A stretch of 64,000 bases of DNA, taken from NCBI GenBank assembly GCA_030762895.1, contig JAUPTC010000090.1:1-64000 (forward strand). The letters are read 5' to 3'. Below the pieces are notes generated by a model that made no database searches, was not told the DNA's origin, and saw only the letters and a program-made list of their open reading frames with translations. Both the position numbers and the translations under genes were made by a program. The DNA is from Sophora flavescens. Its lineage: Eukaryota > Streptophyta > Magnoliopsida > Fabales > Fabaceae. Below, piece after piece: positions 30,243-40,904 of this stretch (position 1 is its first letter; each line of letters opens with the position of its first letter).

Positions 30243-30475
30243 CCTAGGTTCTTGGTTGAACCAAACTATTGTTCTCATCAAGAATCCAAGATTCTTGTGG
30301 CGAACCTCACTTGGCTTATCAAAACTCATGTTTTGTGGCGCCATCATCATCTTCTTACTCATCCATTTTCTTTCTTTCTTCACTTTAATCTTGGTTACAA
30401 AGTATTACACGATTTTGTGTTAAAAATTCAACCAAAAAGATCATCAAAGGCAATCTCATCATTTGGTTGTCATCA
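30243..30475 (+). repeat. 5' LTR of G, right part
   Basis: Resumes with cctag and the GGTTC/GAACC hairpin and ends GTTGTCATCA at 30475. PBS TGGTATCAAAGC follows at 30478. Confidence 0.9.
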
Positions 30476-30477
30476 AG

Positions 30478-30495
30478 TGGTATCAAAGCTTAAGC
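30478..30495 (+). promoter_or_regulatory. Primer-binding site of G
   Basis: TGGTATCAAAGC two bases after the LTR, identical in its core to element A. It is followed by about 570 bases of A/T-rich untranslated leader with poly-A and poly-T runs before the Gag start. Confidence 0.85.
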
Positions 30496-31062
30496 TTTGG
30501 TTGAATTTCTGAGTTTTGTTCTTCATCTTCTCCCTATCTTCTTTTCTTCTTTTAAACCAACAAACTATCAAAAAAAAAAATTACACTTTGATTCTATTTG
30601 TGAAGGGAAAATTCCGTGTTGTTGTTCTTGCTCAAAAAACAAGTTTTCAAGTGTGATTCTCTTCTTCAAAGTTTGATAAAAAAAATTTTGCACAAATTAT
30701 AAGGAAAAAAAAAATTGTGCATGAAATCTTGAAGGAAAAAAAAAGGAAGGGAAAAGTCTATTTGAGCAATTTGTGTTCTTGAAACAAAAAAAAATATTTC
30801 CCTTCTTCCTTGTTCTTATTTCCAAAGCTTTGCCTTTCTAGCCTTTCCTTTTGTTTACTTTGTTTTGATAAGTTTTGTGATTTTTGTGTGGTTTTTGTGT
30901 TTGACTCTTCTAAGAACTAAAGGAGAACATTTGAGAGGAAAAAGGCAAGAGTGTCCAAAATACATTTTTGTGTGGAAAAAGCCAAAAGAGTGAAAAAAAA
31001 ATCATTGTGTGAACTACTGAGGGAGTGTAGTGAGGAAACACATAAACTCTTCTACTCAAATC

Positions 31063-31523
31063 ATGGCCAACAATGAGGATAGTCCACCATTATCTCCAAG
31101 GTCAGCCACTCTTCAAGCTAGGATGGACCATCAAGTCCAAGCTCTTCAAAGACAAATGGAGCAAATGCAAGCCAATTATGAGAGACAACTTGCTAACCTA
31201 CACCGTGAAGATTCAAGTGACTATGATAGTGAAAGGGGAAGGCCTAGAGGAGGAGGACATAGGGGAGAGAGACGTGATAGAGGACTTGAAGGGGTCAAAA
31301 TCAAAGTTCCTCCCTTTATTGGGAAGAATGATCCGGAGGCTTACTTGGAGTGGAAGCTAAAAATAGAACAAGTCTTTGATTGTAATTCATACAATGAAAG
31401 CAAGAAGGTGAAAGTAGCCGCCCTTGAGTTCAAGGAATATGCCCTTGTGTGGTGGGACCAACTACAAAAAGAAAGGAGAAGACATGGAAGAGAGCCCATA
31501 GACACTTGGGAGGAGATGAAATT
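31063..31523 (+). CDS. gag: Gag N-terminal part of G, interrupted by dimer H
   Basis: Start ATG 31063 (MANNEDSPPLSPRSATLQARM), the same context as in J, K and L. A helical QVQALQRQMEQMQANYERQ segment and an Arg/Gly-rich patch are followed by the Gag core up to EPIDTWEEMK. The frame then enters LTR H. Removing 31524-35285 plus one copy of aaatt restores EEMK-F-VMRKRFVPNHYQ exactly, so H landed in a reading frame that was intact at that point. Confidence 0.9.
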
Positions 31524-32154
31524 TGATAGGAACTTGGATGGCTTGAGCATGTGGAAAGAAGCATATTCATATTATTATATTTTTATAATTTTTATTTATA
31601 ATTTTCGTATTATTTTTGGGCTGAATTTTAGGATGACCTTTTATATTCTCCTAGCCTCACTAAATGCATCCTATTAGTGCTCTATGTCATAATAATGGCA
31701 ATTACCAATTTGTGGTAAATGCATGATAGTGGGATACCATGTTTATGCTCATTTACTAGGTAATGTAAATGCAATTACCAATTTGTGGTAAATGCATGAT
31801 AGTGGGTTACCATGTTTATGCTCATTTACTAGGTAATGTAAATGCAATTACCAATTTGTGGTAAATGCATTATAGTGGGAGTTTTATTTCTTGTATTTCC
31901 AAGTTAGCCTATAAATAGGGAACTCTTGTACTACACAAATCAGTTTTGAAGATAATGAAATTTGAAGAGTTTTCTCTATTGTGAGAGCTTCCCTTGGGTT
32001 CTTGGGTAAAAGAACTAAATCCGATCTTATCAAGGCAACTTGTGGCGATCAAACCCATGACTTATCACTCACCTTCTCAACTATATCTTGAGTGTGGTGT
32101 CAATATCCTTCTTTTGTCTGAAACTTCAAGGTGGTCCGGATTAGGATCATATCA
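31524..32154 (+). repeat. LTR H1 (631 bp)
   Basis: TGATAGGAAC to GGATCATATCA. U3 has about 75-bp tandem repeats (two and a partial, about 31695-31880), starting CAATTACCAATTTGTGGTAA. A good TATA box TATAAATA lies at 31910-31917, followed by a short leader with hairpins (CTCT/AGAG, CAAG/CTTG followed by TGGCG, CACTCA/TGAGTG followed by TGGTG). Confidence 0.93.
31910..31917 (+). promoter_or_regulatory. TATA box of LTR H1
   Basis: TATAAATA in CCTATAAATAGGG, a textbook plant TATA context. The same box is at 33511-33518 (H2) and 35042-35049 (H3). Transcription would start about 30 bases downstream, just before the hairpin leader. Confidence 0.75.
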
Positions 32155-32328
32155 TTTGGTAATCAGAGCTTAGGATCCTTGAATTTCAGGTGCTATATTT
32201 CTTTGTTCTTTTCTATTCTGTCTGGAAAAAAAATACGAAAATAAAAAAATTATTTGAGGAATTCCAAATTTTATTCATCTTTCTCGGTGGTTGTATGCAA
32301 AGTTTGAATTTTTCTCAGTGGGTTCTTC

Positions 32329-32880
32329 ATGGAGGTAATGAAGAAAAATGATGCAAAGCAAAGGGAGGATATTTTCTATTCTAGATGCTATGTGAAGGAC
32401 AAGATATGTAGCTTGGTCATTGATAGAAGGGGATACGTTAACCTAGCTAGTACCACCATGGTGCAAAAGTTAGGACTTCCTCTTATAGAGCATCCACAAC
32501 CGTATGTCATTTGGAGCATCCCGGAGTTTAGTGATCTCGGTGACGTGATGGTGAACAAACAAGTACGAGTGTCGTTTCGGATCGGGAGATATGAAGATGA
32601 GGTGTTATGTGATGTGGTTCCCATGGAAACTAGGCAGTTGTTACTTGGGCGTCCTTGGAGAGTTGAACGACAAGCGAAATATGATGTCTACAAAAATAAG
32701 TACTCATTTGTATTTAATAATCGCAAAATTACTCTTGGACCATTGTCACCAAAACAAGTGTATGAAGATCAAATGTACTTGAAAGCAGAAGTAAAGAAAA
32801 AGGAAACTCATGAGAGAAAGGAAGAGGAAATGGAGAGCGGTGAAAAAGAAGAAGAGAAAATAGAAAGCACTGAGAAATAG
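32329..32880 (+). CDS. Protease-like protein of H, copy 1
   Basis: 183 residues from the ATG at 32329. Closely similar to the C1 protein along its length (YSRCYVKDKICSLVIDRRGYVNLAS, SIPEFSDLGDVMVNKQVRVSFRIGRY, LCDVVPMETRQLLLGRPWRVER). The catalytic region reads D-R-R-G instead of D-G-G-S. It ends in a Lys/Glu-rich tail cut by a TAG. C and H LTRs are quite different, so this protein is the best conserved link between the two families. Confidence 0.83.
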   Translation: MEVMKKNDAKQREDIFYSRCYVKDKICSLVIDRRGYVNLASTTMVQKLGLPLIEHPQPYVIWSIPEFSDLGDVMVNKQVRVSFRIGRYEDEVLCDVVPMETRQLLLGRPWRVERQAKYDVYKNKYSFVFNNRKITLGPLSPKQVYEDQMYLKAEVKKKETHERKEEEMESGEKEEEKIESTEK

Positions 32881-32918
32881 AAGTATTAAAGAAAAAAGAA
32901 ACCCATGAGAGAGAAAAA

Positions 32919-33278
32919 GTGGAGAACCATGAGATAAAAGTTGAAGAAAAAGAGAACAATGAGAAATATCTCATGAAAAATGAGAATTATGAGAGAAAAG
33001 GGGATGGAAGAGCCAATTATCAAGCAAAATGTGGAGAGCACAAAAGCAAGATTTTATTAGATAATCCACTGACTTTTAATGCAGGTTTGGATTTGAGGAC
33101 AAATCACTTTCAAGAAGTGGGGAATGATAGGAACTTGGATGGCTTAAGCATGTGGAAAGAAGCATATTCAGATTATTATATTTTTATAATTTTTATTTAT
33201 AATTTTCGTATTATTTTTGGGCTGAATTTTAGGATGACCTTTTGTATTCTCCTAGCCTCACTAAATGCATCCTATTAG
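32919..33278 (+). CDS. H copy 1, charged tail reading into LTR H2
   Basis: Lys/Glu/Asn-rich, then FNAGLDLRTNHFQEVGND, which resembles the end of plant Ty3/gypsy Pol (…DLRTN.FQEGGND). It crosses the PPT into LTR H2 for about 50 codons. Together with 32329-32880 it would form one protein of about 315 residues. Confidence 0.6.
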   Translation: MENHEIKVEEKENNEKYLMKNENYERKGDGRANYQAKCGEHKSKILLDNPLTFNAGLDLRTNHFQEVGNDRNLDGLSMWKEAYSDYYIFIIFIYNFRIIFGLNFRMTFCILLASLNASY

Positions 33279-33755
33279 TGCTCTATGTCATAATAATGGC
33301 AATTACTAATTTGTGGTAAATGCATGATAGTGGGATACCATGTTTATGCTCATTTACTAGGTAATGTAAATGCAATTACCAATTTGTGGTAAATGCATGA
33401 TAGTGGGTTGCCATGTTTATGCTCATTTACTAGGTAATGTACATGCAATTACCAATTTGTGGTAAATGCATGATAGTGAGAGTTTTATTTATTGTATTTC
33501 CAAGTTAGCCTATAAATAGGGAACTCTTGTACTACACAAATCAGTTTTGAAGATAATGAAATTTGAAGAGTTTTCTCTATTGTGAGAGCTTCCCTTGGGT
33601 TCTTGGGTAAAAGAACTAAATCCGATCTTATCAAGGCAACTTGTGGCGATCAAACCCATGACTTATCACTCACCTTCTCACCTATATCTTGAGTGTGGTG
33701 TCAATATCCTTCTTTTGTCTGAAACTTCAAGGTGGTCCGGATTAGGATCATATCA
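33125..33755 (+). repeat. LTR H2 (middle LTR, 631 bp)
   Basis: Serves as 3' LTR of copy 1 and 5' LTR of copy 2. It has the same U3 repeat number as H1. TATA at 33511-33518. Confidence 0.93.
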
Positions 33756-33933
33756 TTTGGTAATCAGAGCTTAGGATCCTTGAATTTCAGGTGCTATATT
33801 TCTTTGTTCTTTTCTATTCTGTCTGGAAAAAAAATACGAAAATAAAAAAAAAAATTATTTGAGGAATTCCAAATTTTATTCATCTTTCTTGGTGGTTGTA
33901 TGCAAAGTTTGAATTTTTCTCAGTGGGTTCTTC

Positions 33934-34467
33934 ATGGAGGTAATGAAGAAAAATGATGCAAAGCAAAGGGAGGATATTTTCTGTTCTAGATGCTATGTGA
34001 AGGACAAGATATGTAGCTTGGTCATTGATAGAAGGGGATACGTTAACCTAGCTAGTACCACCATGGTGCAAAAGTTAGGACTTCCTCTTATAGAGCATCC
34101 ACAACCGTATGTCATTTGGTGCATCCCGGAGTTTAGTGATCTCGGTGACGTGATGGTGAACAAACAAGTACGAGTGTCGTTTCGGATCGGGAGATATGAA
34201 GATGAGGTGTTGTGTGATGTGGTTCCCATGGAAACTAGGCAGTTGTTACTTGGGCGTCCTTGGAGAGTTGAACGACAAGCGAAATATGATGTCTACAAAA
34301 ATATGTACTCATTTGTATTTAATAATCGCAAAATTACTCTTGGACCATTGTCACCAAAACAAGTGTATGAAGATCAAATGTACTTGAAAGCAGAAGTAAA
34401 GAAAAAGGAAACTCATGAGAGAAAGGAAGAGGAAATGGAGAGCGGTGAAAAAGAAGAAGAGAAATAA
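33934..34467 (+). CDS. Protease-like protein of H, copy 2
   Basis: 177 residues, almost identical to 32329-32880 (IFCSRCY for IFYSRCY, WCIPEF for WSIPEF). The DRRGY replacement is the same. A one-base difference near 34460 gives a stop earlier than in copy 1. The tail continues in frame 34578-34883 into LTR H3. Confidence 0.83.
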   Translation: MEVMKKNDAKQREDIFCSRCYVKDKICSLVIDRRGYVNLASTTMVQKLGLPLIEHPQPYVIWCIPEFSDLGDVMVNKQVRVSFRIGRYEDEVLCDVVPMETRQLLLGRPWRVERQAKYDVYKNMYSFVFNNRKITLGPLSPKQVYEDQMYLKAEVKKKETHERKEEEMESGEKEEEK

Positions 34468-34729
34468 GAAAGCACTGAGAAAAAAGAATAATTAAAAAAA
34501 AAGAAACCCATGAGAGAGAAAAAGTTGAGAACCATGAGATAAAAGTTGAAGAAAAAGAGAACAATGAGATATATCTCATGAAAAATGAGAATTATGAGAG
34601 AAAAGGGGATGAAAGAGCCAATTATCAAGCAAAATGTGGAGAGCACAAAAGCAAGATTTTATTAGATAATCCACTGACTTTTAATGCAGGTTTGGATTTG
34701 AGGACAAATCACTTACAAGAAGTGGGGAA

Positions 34730-35285
34730 TGATAGGAACTTGGATGGCTTGAGCATGTGGAAAGAAGCATATTCAGATTATTATATTTTTATAATTTTTA
34801 TTTATAATTTTCGTATTATTTTTGGACTGAATTTTAGGATGACCTTTTGTATTCTCCTAGCCTCACTAAATGCATCCTATTAGTGCTCTATTCATAATAA
34901 TGGCAATTACCAATTTGTGGTAAATGCATGATAGTGGGTTACCATGTTTATGCTCATTTACTAGGTAATGTAAATGCAATTACCAATTTGTGGTAAATGC
35001 ATGATAGTGGGAGTTTTATTTCTTGTATTTCCAAGTTAGCCTATAAATAGGGAACTCTTGTACTACACAAATCAGTTTTGAAGATAATGAAATTTGAAGA
35101 GTTTTCTTAATGTGAGAGCTTCCCTTGGGTTCTTGGGTAAAAGAAATAAATCCGATCTTATCAAGGCAACTTGTGGCGATCAAACCCATGACTTATCACT
35201 CACCTTCTCACCTATATCTTGAGTGTGGCGTCAATATCCTTCTTTTGTCTGAAACTTCAAGGTGGTCCGGATTAGGATCATATCA
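34730..35285 (+). repeat. LTR H3 (556 bp)
   Basis: Lacks one 75-bp U3 repeat compared with H1 and H2, which accounts for the length difference. TATA at 35042-35049. Confidence 0.92.
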
Positions 35286-35290
35286 AAATT

Positions 35291-38129
35291 TGTCATGAGG
35301 AAGAGGTTTGTCCCAAATCATTATCAAAGGGACATTCACAACAAATTACAAAGGCTTACCCAAGGGACCAAAAGCGTTGATGAATATTTCAAGGAGATGG
35401 AGTTGGCCTTACTTAGGTCAAATTTTCAAGAGGATAGGGAGGCTACCATGGCAAGATTCCTACATGGCTTGAATCAAGATATCCAAGACATAGTGGAGTT
35501 GCAACATTATGTGGAGCTTGAAGATTTGGTCCAACAAGCCATTAAGGTGGAGCAACGAATTAAGAGGAGGAAGTCTAAATATTCTTCTTCTTCATCTTCC
35601 AAATTTCCATCCTCAAATTGGAAGGACAAGCAAAAGAAGGAGGGTGCACCCACCAAGGAGGCCGTGAGCAACATACAAGGAAAGAAACCCATGGAGACAA
35701 ATTCTAGGAGCCGTGATGTAAAATGTTTCAAATGCTTAGGCCATGGACACATAGCATCCCAATGTCCAACAAAGAGAACCATGGTGTCCATGAATGGGGA
35801 AGTGGTATCACAATCCGAGGCTTCAAGTGGAGAGGAAAGTGAAGGAGATGTGTTCATGCCGGATGGTGATTTACTCATGGTGAGGAGGCTTTTGGGAAGT
35901 CAAGTGAAGGATCATGAAGCAAGCCAAAGGGAGAATATCTTTCATTCTAGATGTCTAATTCAAGGAAAGGTATGTTCTCTAGTCATTGATGGTGGGAGTT
36001 GTGCCAATGTTGTAAGCACTAGATTGGTGTCCAAATTGAATCTTGTTACTAAGGCACATCCAAGGCCATATAGGCTTCAATGGCTAAGTGAGGTTGGGGA
36101 AATGGTTGTGAACAAACAAGTAGATGTTCCATTATCAATTGGAAAGTATGAAGATTGTGTACTTTGTGATGTGGTGCCTATGGAGGCAAGCCATATGTTG
36201 TTGGGAAGGCCTCGGCAATATGACAAAAAGGCCATCCATGATGGGTTCTCAAATAAGTTTACCTTCATGTATCAAGACCGAAAGGTCATTCTTTCTCCTT
36301 TGTCTCCAAAGCAAGTTAGTGAGGATCAAATAAGAATGAGAGAAAAAAGAGAGCAAGAGAGAAAAGGAGAAGGAGAGAAAAAAATTGAGGAAAAGAATGA
36401 TGAAAAAATAAAGAAAAATCATGAGAAAAAAAGTGATAAAAATAGAGATGCAAAAGAGGGAAAAGAGAGCTATTTTGCAACAAAGAGTGAGGTAAAAAGT
36501 GCATTGGTCTCAAGGCAGCCCCTATACATACTTTATTGTAGGGAATTTTGTTTAAATTCTAATGCCTCTAATGATATCTCTTTGTCTAGTGGTGTTAAAA
36601 ATCTTTTGCAGGAATTTGGAGATGTTTTTCCAAAGGAAGTACCACACGGGCTTCCACCTCTAAGAGGGATTGAGCACCATATTGATCTCATTCCGGGTGC
36701 ATCATTGCCCAATAGGCCAGCCTATAGGAGTAACCCTCAAGAGACTAAGGAGATTCAAACCCAAGTGGAGGAGTTGATGCAAAAAGGGTGGGTTCAAGAA
36801 AGTATGAGCCCATGTGCAGTGCCGGTGATTTTGGTACCAAAAAAGGATGGTAAGTGGAGGATGTGCACAGATTGTAGGGATGTGAATAACATCACAATTA
36901 AATATAGACATCCTATCCCTAGGCTTGATGATTTACATGATGAATTGTATGGTGCAAGCCTATTTTCTAAAATTGACTTAAAAAGTGGGTATCATCAAAT
37001 TAGAATTAGGGAAGGGGATGAATGGAAAACTGCCTTTAAAACAAAATATGGATTGTATGAATGGTTAGTAATGCCTTTTGGGTTAACAAATGCACCTAGC
37101 ACTTTTATGAGGCTCATGAACCATGTTCTAAGAGATTTTTTAGGCAAGTTTGTTGTGGTGTATTTTGATGATATCTTAATATATAGTAAAAACTTAGATG
37201 ATCACCTTGAACATTTAAGGGTTGTTTTACTTGTATTAAGAAGGGAAAAATTGTATGCAAATTTGGAAAAATGCACTTTTTGTGTGGACCATGTGAATTT
37301 CCTTGGTTTTGTGATAAATGCAAAAGGGGGACATGTGGACCAAGAGAAAGTTAAGGCCATTCAAGATTGGCCAACCCCCAAAAATGTGAGTGATGTAAGA
37401 AGCTTTCATGGTTTGGCTAGTTTCTATAGGAGGTTTGTTAAGGATTTTAGTACTTTGGCTGCACCTCTTAATGAAATTGTCAAAAAGAATGTGGGATTTA
37501 AGTGGGGGGAAAAACAAAAGCATGCTTTTAAGGAACTTAAAGAAAAACTCACCCATGCACCAATACTTGTTTTGCCTAATTTTGCTAAATCTTTTGAGAT
37601 TGAATGTGATGCTTCTAATGTTGGTGTTGGGGCTGTTTTGATGCAAGAGGGGCATCCAATTGCTTATTTTAGTGAGAAATTAAGTGGAGCTTCCCTTAAT
37701 TATCCCACCTATGATAAGGAATTGTATGCCTTAGTAAGAGCTTTGCAAACTTGGCAACACTATCTTTTGCCCAAAGAGTTTGTGATTCATAGTGACCATG
37801 AGACTTTGAAATATTTGAAAGGGCAAGGAAAGTTAAATAAAAGGCATGCAAAGTGGGTTGAATTTCTTGAACAATTTCCATATGTGGTGAAACACAAAAA
37901 GGGTAAGGCCAATGTTCTGGCGGATGCACTTTCAAGAAGATATGCTTTACTTTCTACCCTTGAAACAAAATTGTTTGGACTTGAATGCATTAAGGATTTG
38001 TATGAGCATGATAAGGACTTTTCAAATATCTTTGCTAATTGTGTGCATTCAGCCCAAAATGGATATTTTAGGCACCAAGGGTTTTTATTCAAAGAAAAAA
38101 GATTATGTGTGATGACAACCAAATGGTGA
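35291..38129 (+). CDS. pol: Gag end - PR - RT - RNase H - IN start of G (the frame opens at 35262 inside LTR H3)
   Basis: The open frame is 955 residues; the first ten codons are LTR H3, so the real Gag-Pol reads from 31063. Domains: Gag core to residue ~110, CCHC knuckle CFKCLGHGHIASQC (residues 155-168), PR with LVIDGGSCANVVS, Lys/Glu linker, RT with FSKIDLKSGYHQ and YFDD (residue 634; 37161-37172), RH with ECDAS and HSDHETLKYL, then the IN beginning (HSAQNGYFRHQGFLFKEKRLCV). Solo LTR F at 38110 ends it with a few foreign residues. This is the longest intact Pol in the window and the best reference for the family. Gag and Pol share one frame, with no shift between them. Confidence 0.94.
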
Positions 38130-39073
38130 GGTTGCCTTTGATGATCTTTTTGGTTGAATTTTACCAATTACAAACCCAAGTCAGAATTGAGTTGTAACAT
38201 AAAAGGAAGAAAATATGAAAATGGTGAAGATTAGAGATGGTGATGGCGCCACAAACTAGAGAGTTTGATAAGCCTATGAAGTTCGCCACAAGAATCTTGG
38301 ATTCTTGATAAGAACAATAGTTGGCTCAACCAAGAACCAAAGAGAGACAATTCTCTCACAAATGGATTTCAATCCAAATTCAACATCCAAGTTATTATTC
38401 AACATGAAAATGGAGTGTACAAATAGAGTATTAGGCTGCCAACTTTTTGGCTTCCAAAAGAGATCATAACCCCCACAATAATTAGTCTAATCATGTCACT
38501 AACTGACTCACTAATTCCCTCCTTAACTCAGCCTCTAATGGTGAGTTTATTATTCTCTCATAACCATCATCATGTGGCTGCCACACTTTACTTCTCATAT
38601 TAAAAAGTGTAACTCCCACATAATTGACAAAACAATAAACACACTAATAACTTATAGGAGTTACTATTGGCATGCAAACCAAAGATTCCTCCTACTAAGC
38701 TCCCAAATTCGTGTACAACATGGACTTAAGTGGGCTTGACCCATTTGCAACACTTAGCCAATTTGGACACACACACATAACCCATTACACTTATTGAATT
38801 AAAATAAAACAACTAACTGGACTCATAACTAGAGCACGCCCCATTTGAAAATGATCATGGGTCTTCTAGTTGGGGCTCCATTCCATTTGGTCTCATTCTT
38901 GGGCTTGCTTCTATCAAAATAGCCCCCATGTAATTAAGAGTTTGTTGGGCTTTCTTGTGTCTAACTTTTGTCATGGGCCCACCAAGTCCTTGATTTGATT
39001 CTTGATCCATGGTCTTCATTGGGCTCATATCATTCTTGTTGGAAATTGGACTTGCCCCCCATGGTTCATATCA
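38110..39073 (-). mobile_element. Solo LTR F (964 bp) in the integrase of G
   Basis: TGATGACAACC to GGTTCATATCA on the plus strand, with perfect duplications atgtg at 38105-38109 and 39074-39078. Its start (at 39073 in its orientation) has the extended form with a C/G run (39048-39053). A Pol-tail-like frame lies at about 38820-39030. Leader hairpins, including CAAACT/AGTTTG and GGCGCC, lie at about 38244-38380. Confidence 0.94.
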
Positions 39074-39473
39074 ATGTGTGCCTAAAAGTTCCATATGGGA
39101 CTTACTTTTGAAGGAGGCGCATGAAGGAGGTTTAATGGGGCGGGTTCAAAAGACTTTAGACATGTTGCATGAACATTTTTATTGGCCTCACATAAAGCAT
39201 GATGTGCAAAATTATTGTGAAAAATGCATTGTGTGTAGAAAATCAAAATCTAAAGTAATGCCTCATGGACTTTACACTCCTTTACCTATTCCTGATTTTC
39301 CTTGGATTGACTTGTCTATGGACTTTGTTGTGGGATTGCCTAGATCTAGGAATGGTAAAGATTCAATTTTTGTTGTGGTGGATAGATTTTCAAAGATGGC
39401 ACACTTTATCCCTTGCAAAAAAAAATTGATGATGCTTGTCATGTTGCTGATTTGTTCTTTAAAGAAGTGGTGA
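39074..39473 (+). pseudogene. Integrase of G, N-terminal and first core part, frameshifted
   Basis: Resumes IN: CVPKSSIWDLLLKEAHEGGLMG-RVQKTL, then CEKCIVCRKSKSK and SMDFVVGLPRSRNG with the first catalytic Asp. Two residues are lost after LMG compared with J (GHFGV becomes GRV), which removes the second His of the HHCC finger. An extra-A run at 39417-39426 shifts the frame after FIPCKKK. Confidence 0.87.
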
Positions 39474-39543
39474 GACTTCATGGTCTCCCAAGGAGTATTG
39501 TAAGTGATAGGGACACAAGTTCCTAAGTCACTTTTGGAGGACA

Positions 39544-40407
39544 TTGTGGGGAAAGCTAGGTACAAAGCTTCTCTTCTCCACTACTTGTCATCCTCAAACA
39601 GATGGGCAAACTGAAGTTGTGAATAGGACACTTTCTTCCCTTTTAAGGGCCGTGATTAAAAAGAATATTAAATCTTGGGAGGATTGTTTGCCTCATGTGG
39701 AATTTGCTTATAATAGGGTTGTTCATAGTACTACTCAATATTCTCCTTTTGAGGTAGTTTATGGATTTAACCCTTTAACTCCTCTTGACTTATTGCCATT
39801 GCCTAACTCCTCAATTTTGAAGCATAAAGATGGTGGGGCCAAGGCTGACTTTGTGAGGAAGTTACATGAGCAAGTAAAAGTCCAAATTGAAAAGAGGACC
39901 GAAAGCTATGCAAGACAAGCCAACAAAGGAAGGAGGAAGGTGGTCTTTGAACCCGGAGATTGGGTTTGGGTACACATGAGAAAGGAAAGGTTTCCTTCCC
40001 AAAGGAAATCTAAACTTCAACCAAGAGGAGATGGGCCATTCCAAGTGGTGGCCAAGATCAATGACAATGCATACAAGATAGATCTTCCTAGTGAGTATGG
40101 TGGGATTAGTGCAGCTTTTAATGTGGCTGATTTATCTCTTTTTGATGTAGGTGATGAAGATTTCAATTCGAGGTCGAATTCACTTAAAGAAGGAGGAGAT
40201 GATGTAAGCCCAATGGAGACCGATTTGGATCAAGAAGCTATTCAAGGTCTTGGTGGCCCAATGACAAGAGCAAGAGCAAAGAAAACCCAAGAAGCTCTAA
40301 CTCAATTGGTGGTGCTCTTAGTGGACATAAGCCCAAATGCACATGCAAGTAATGAAGACAATGAGCCCAAGATAATAACTTTGCTCATCCAAGCCCATGA
40401 AGCATGA
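39544..40407 (+). CDS. Integrase of G, C-terminal part plus LTR-encoded tail
   Basis: 287 residues in frame after a second shift (one base lost in GACACAAG near 39525, inside IVSDRDTK). WGKLGTKLLFSTTCHPQTDGQTEVVNRTL has the catalytic Glu; RGDGPFQVVAKINDNAYKIDLP is the GPF domain. It reads through FNVADLSLFDVGDEDFNSRSNSLKEGGDDVS and the PPT into the 3' LTR, ending GLGGPMTRARAKKTQEALTQLVVLL...LLIQAHEA. Confidence 0.88.
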   Translation: MWGKLGTKLLFSTTCHPQTDGQTEVVNRTLSSLLRAVIKKNIKSWEDCLPHVEFAYNRVVHSTTQYSPFEVVYGFNPLTPLDLLPLPNSSILKHKDGGAKADFVRKLHEQVKVQIEKRTESYARQANKGRRKVVFEPGDWVWVHMRKERFPSQRKSKLQPRGDGPFQVVAKINDNAYKIDLPSEYGGISAAFNVADLSLFDVGDEDFNSRSNSLKEGGDDVSPMETDLDQEAIQGLGGPMTRARAKKTQEALTQLVVLLVDISPNAHASNEDNEPKIITLLIQAHEA

Positions 40408-40904
40408 AGAGGGCATGCAAGTCCATTTTTCTTTTAATTCAATAAGTGTAAATGGGTTTTATGAGTGAGCCCAATTACTAAGTGATGTTTTTGGGGCAGC
40501 CCACTTGTAATCCATGATGGAAAACGAATTTGTATGTGTCTTAGTGGGAATAAGTGAGTGTTTAAGGTCATGAATTAGGCCAATTAAGTGGGGGTTATGG
40601 TTTGGTTTTGGAAGCCCAAATGTTGGCTGCTCAACTATATGTAATTTGTGACAAACACATGAAATGGTAACTTTGATGTTATTTTTGGATCAAATCCATT
40701 TTGTGAGAATTTTGTTCTCCTAGGTTCTTGGTTAGGTTCTTGGTTGAACCAAACTATTGTTCTCATCAAGAATCCAAGATTCTTGTGGCGAACCTCACTT
40801 GGCTTATCAAAACTCTTGTTTTGTGGCACCATCATCATCTTCTTACTCATCCATTTTCTTTCTTTCTTCACTTTAATCTTGGTTACAAAGTGTTACACGA
40901 ATTT
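40200..40904 (+). repeat. 3' LTR of G, internally deleted and truncated
   Basis: TGATGTAAGCCC follows AAAGAAGGAGGAGA. Compared with the 5' LTR it lacks about 200 bp after ACGAATTTGTATGTG and has a 12-bp duplication of GGTTCTTGGTTA at about 40728. It stops at TTACACGAATTT, where satellite begins. Confidence 0.88.

Larger units (their letters stand above)
31524..35285 (+). mobile_element. H: dimeric non-autonomous element (LTR-INT-LTR-INT-LTR)
   Basis: Three LTRs (31524-32154, 33125-33755, 34730-35285) enclose two near-identical internal regions. One perfect duplication aaatt (31519-31523, 35286-35290) flanks the whole 3.76-kb unit, and none lies between the copies. Each internal region has a PBS-like TGGTAATCAGAGC, a protease-like frame and a PPT-like AGAAGTGGGGAA. 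It encodes no RT, RH or IN. It lies in the gag of G. Confidence 0.93.
28562..40904 (+). mobile_element. Element G: autonomous-type retrotransposon with three nested insertions
   Basis: The 5' LTR (28562-29300 plus 30243-30475) and 3' LTR (from 40200) start TGATGTAAGCCC. PBS at 30478, PPT before 40200. Gag-PR-RT-RH is in one long frame once dimer H is removed. Insertions: an LTR plus PBS bases at 29301-30242 (TSD cctag), dimer H at 31524-35285 (TSD aaatt) and solo LTR F at 38110-39073 (TSD atgtg). The 3' LTR is cut at about 40904 by satellite, so no outer TSD can be seen. Confidence 0.92.
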
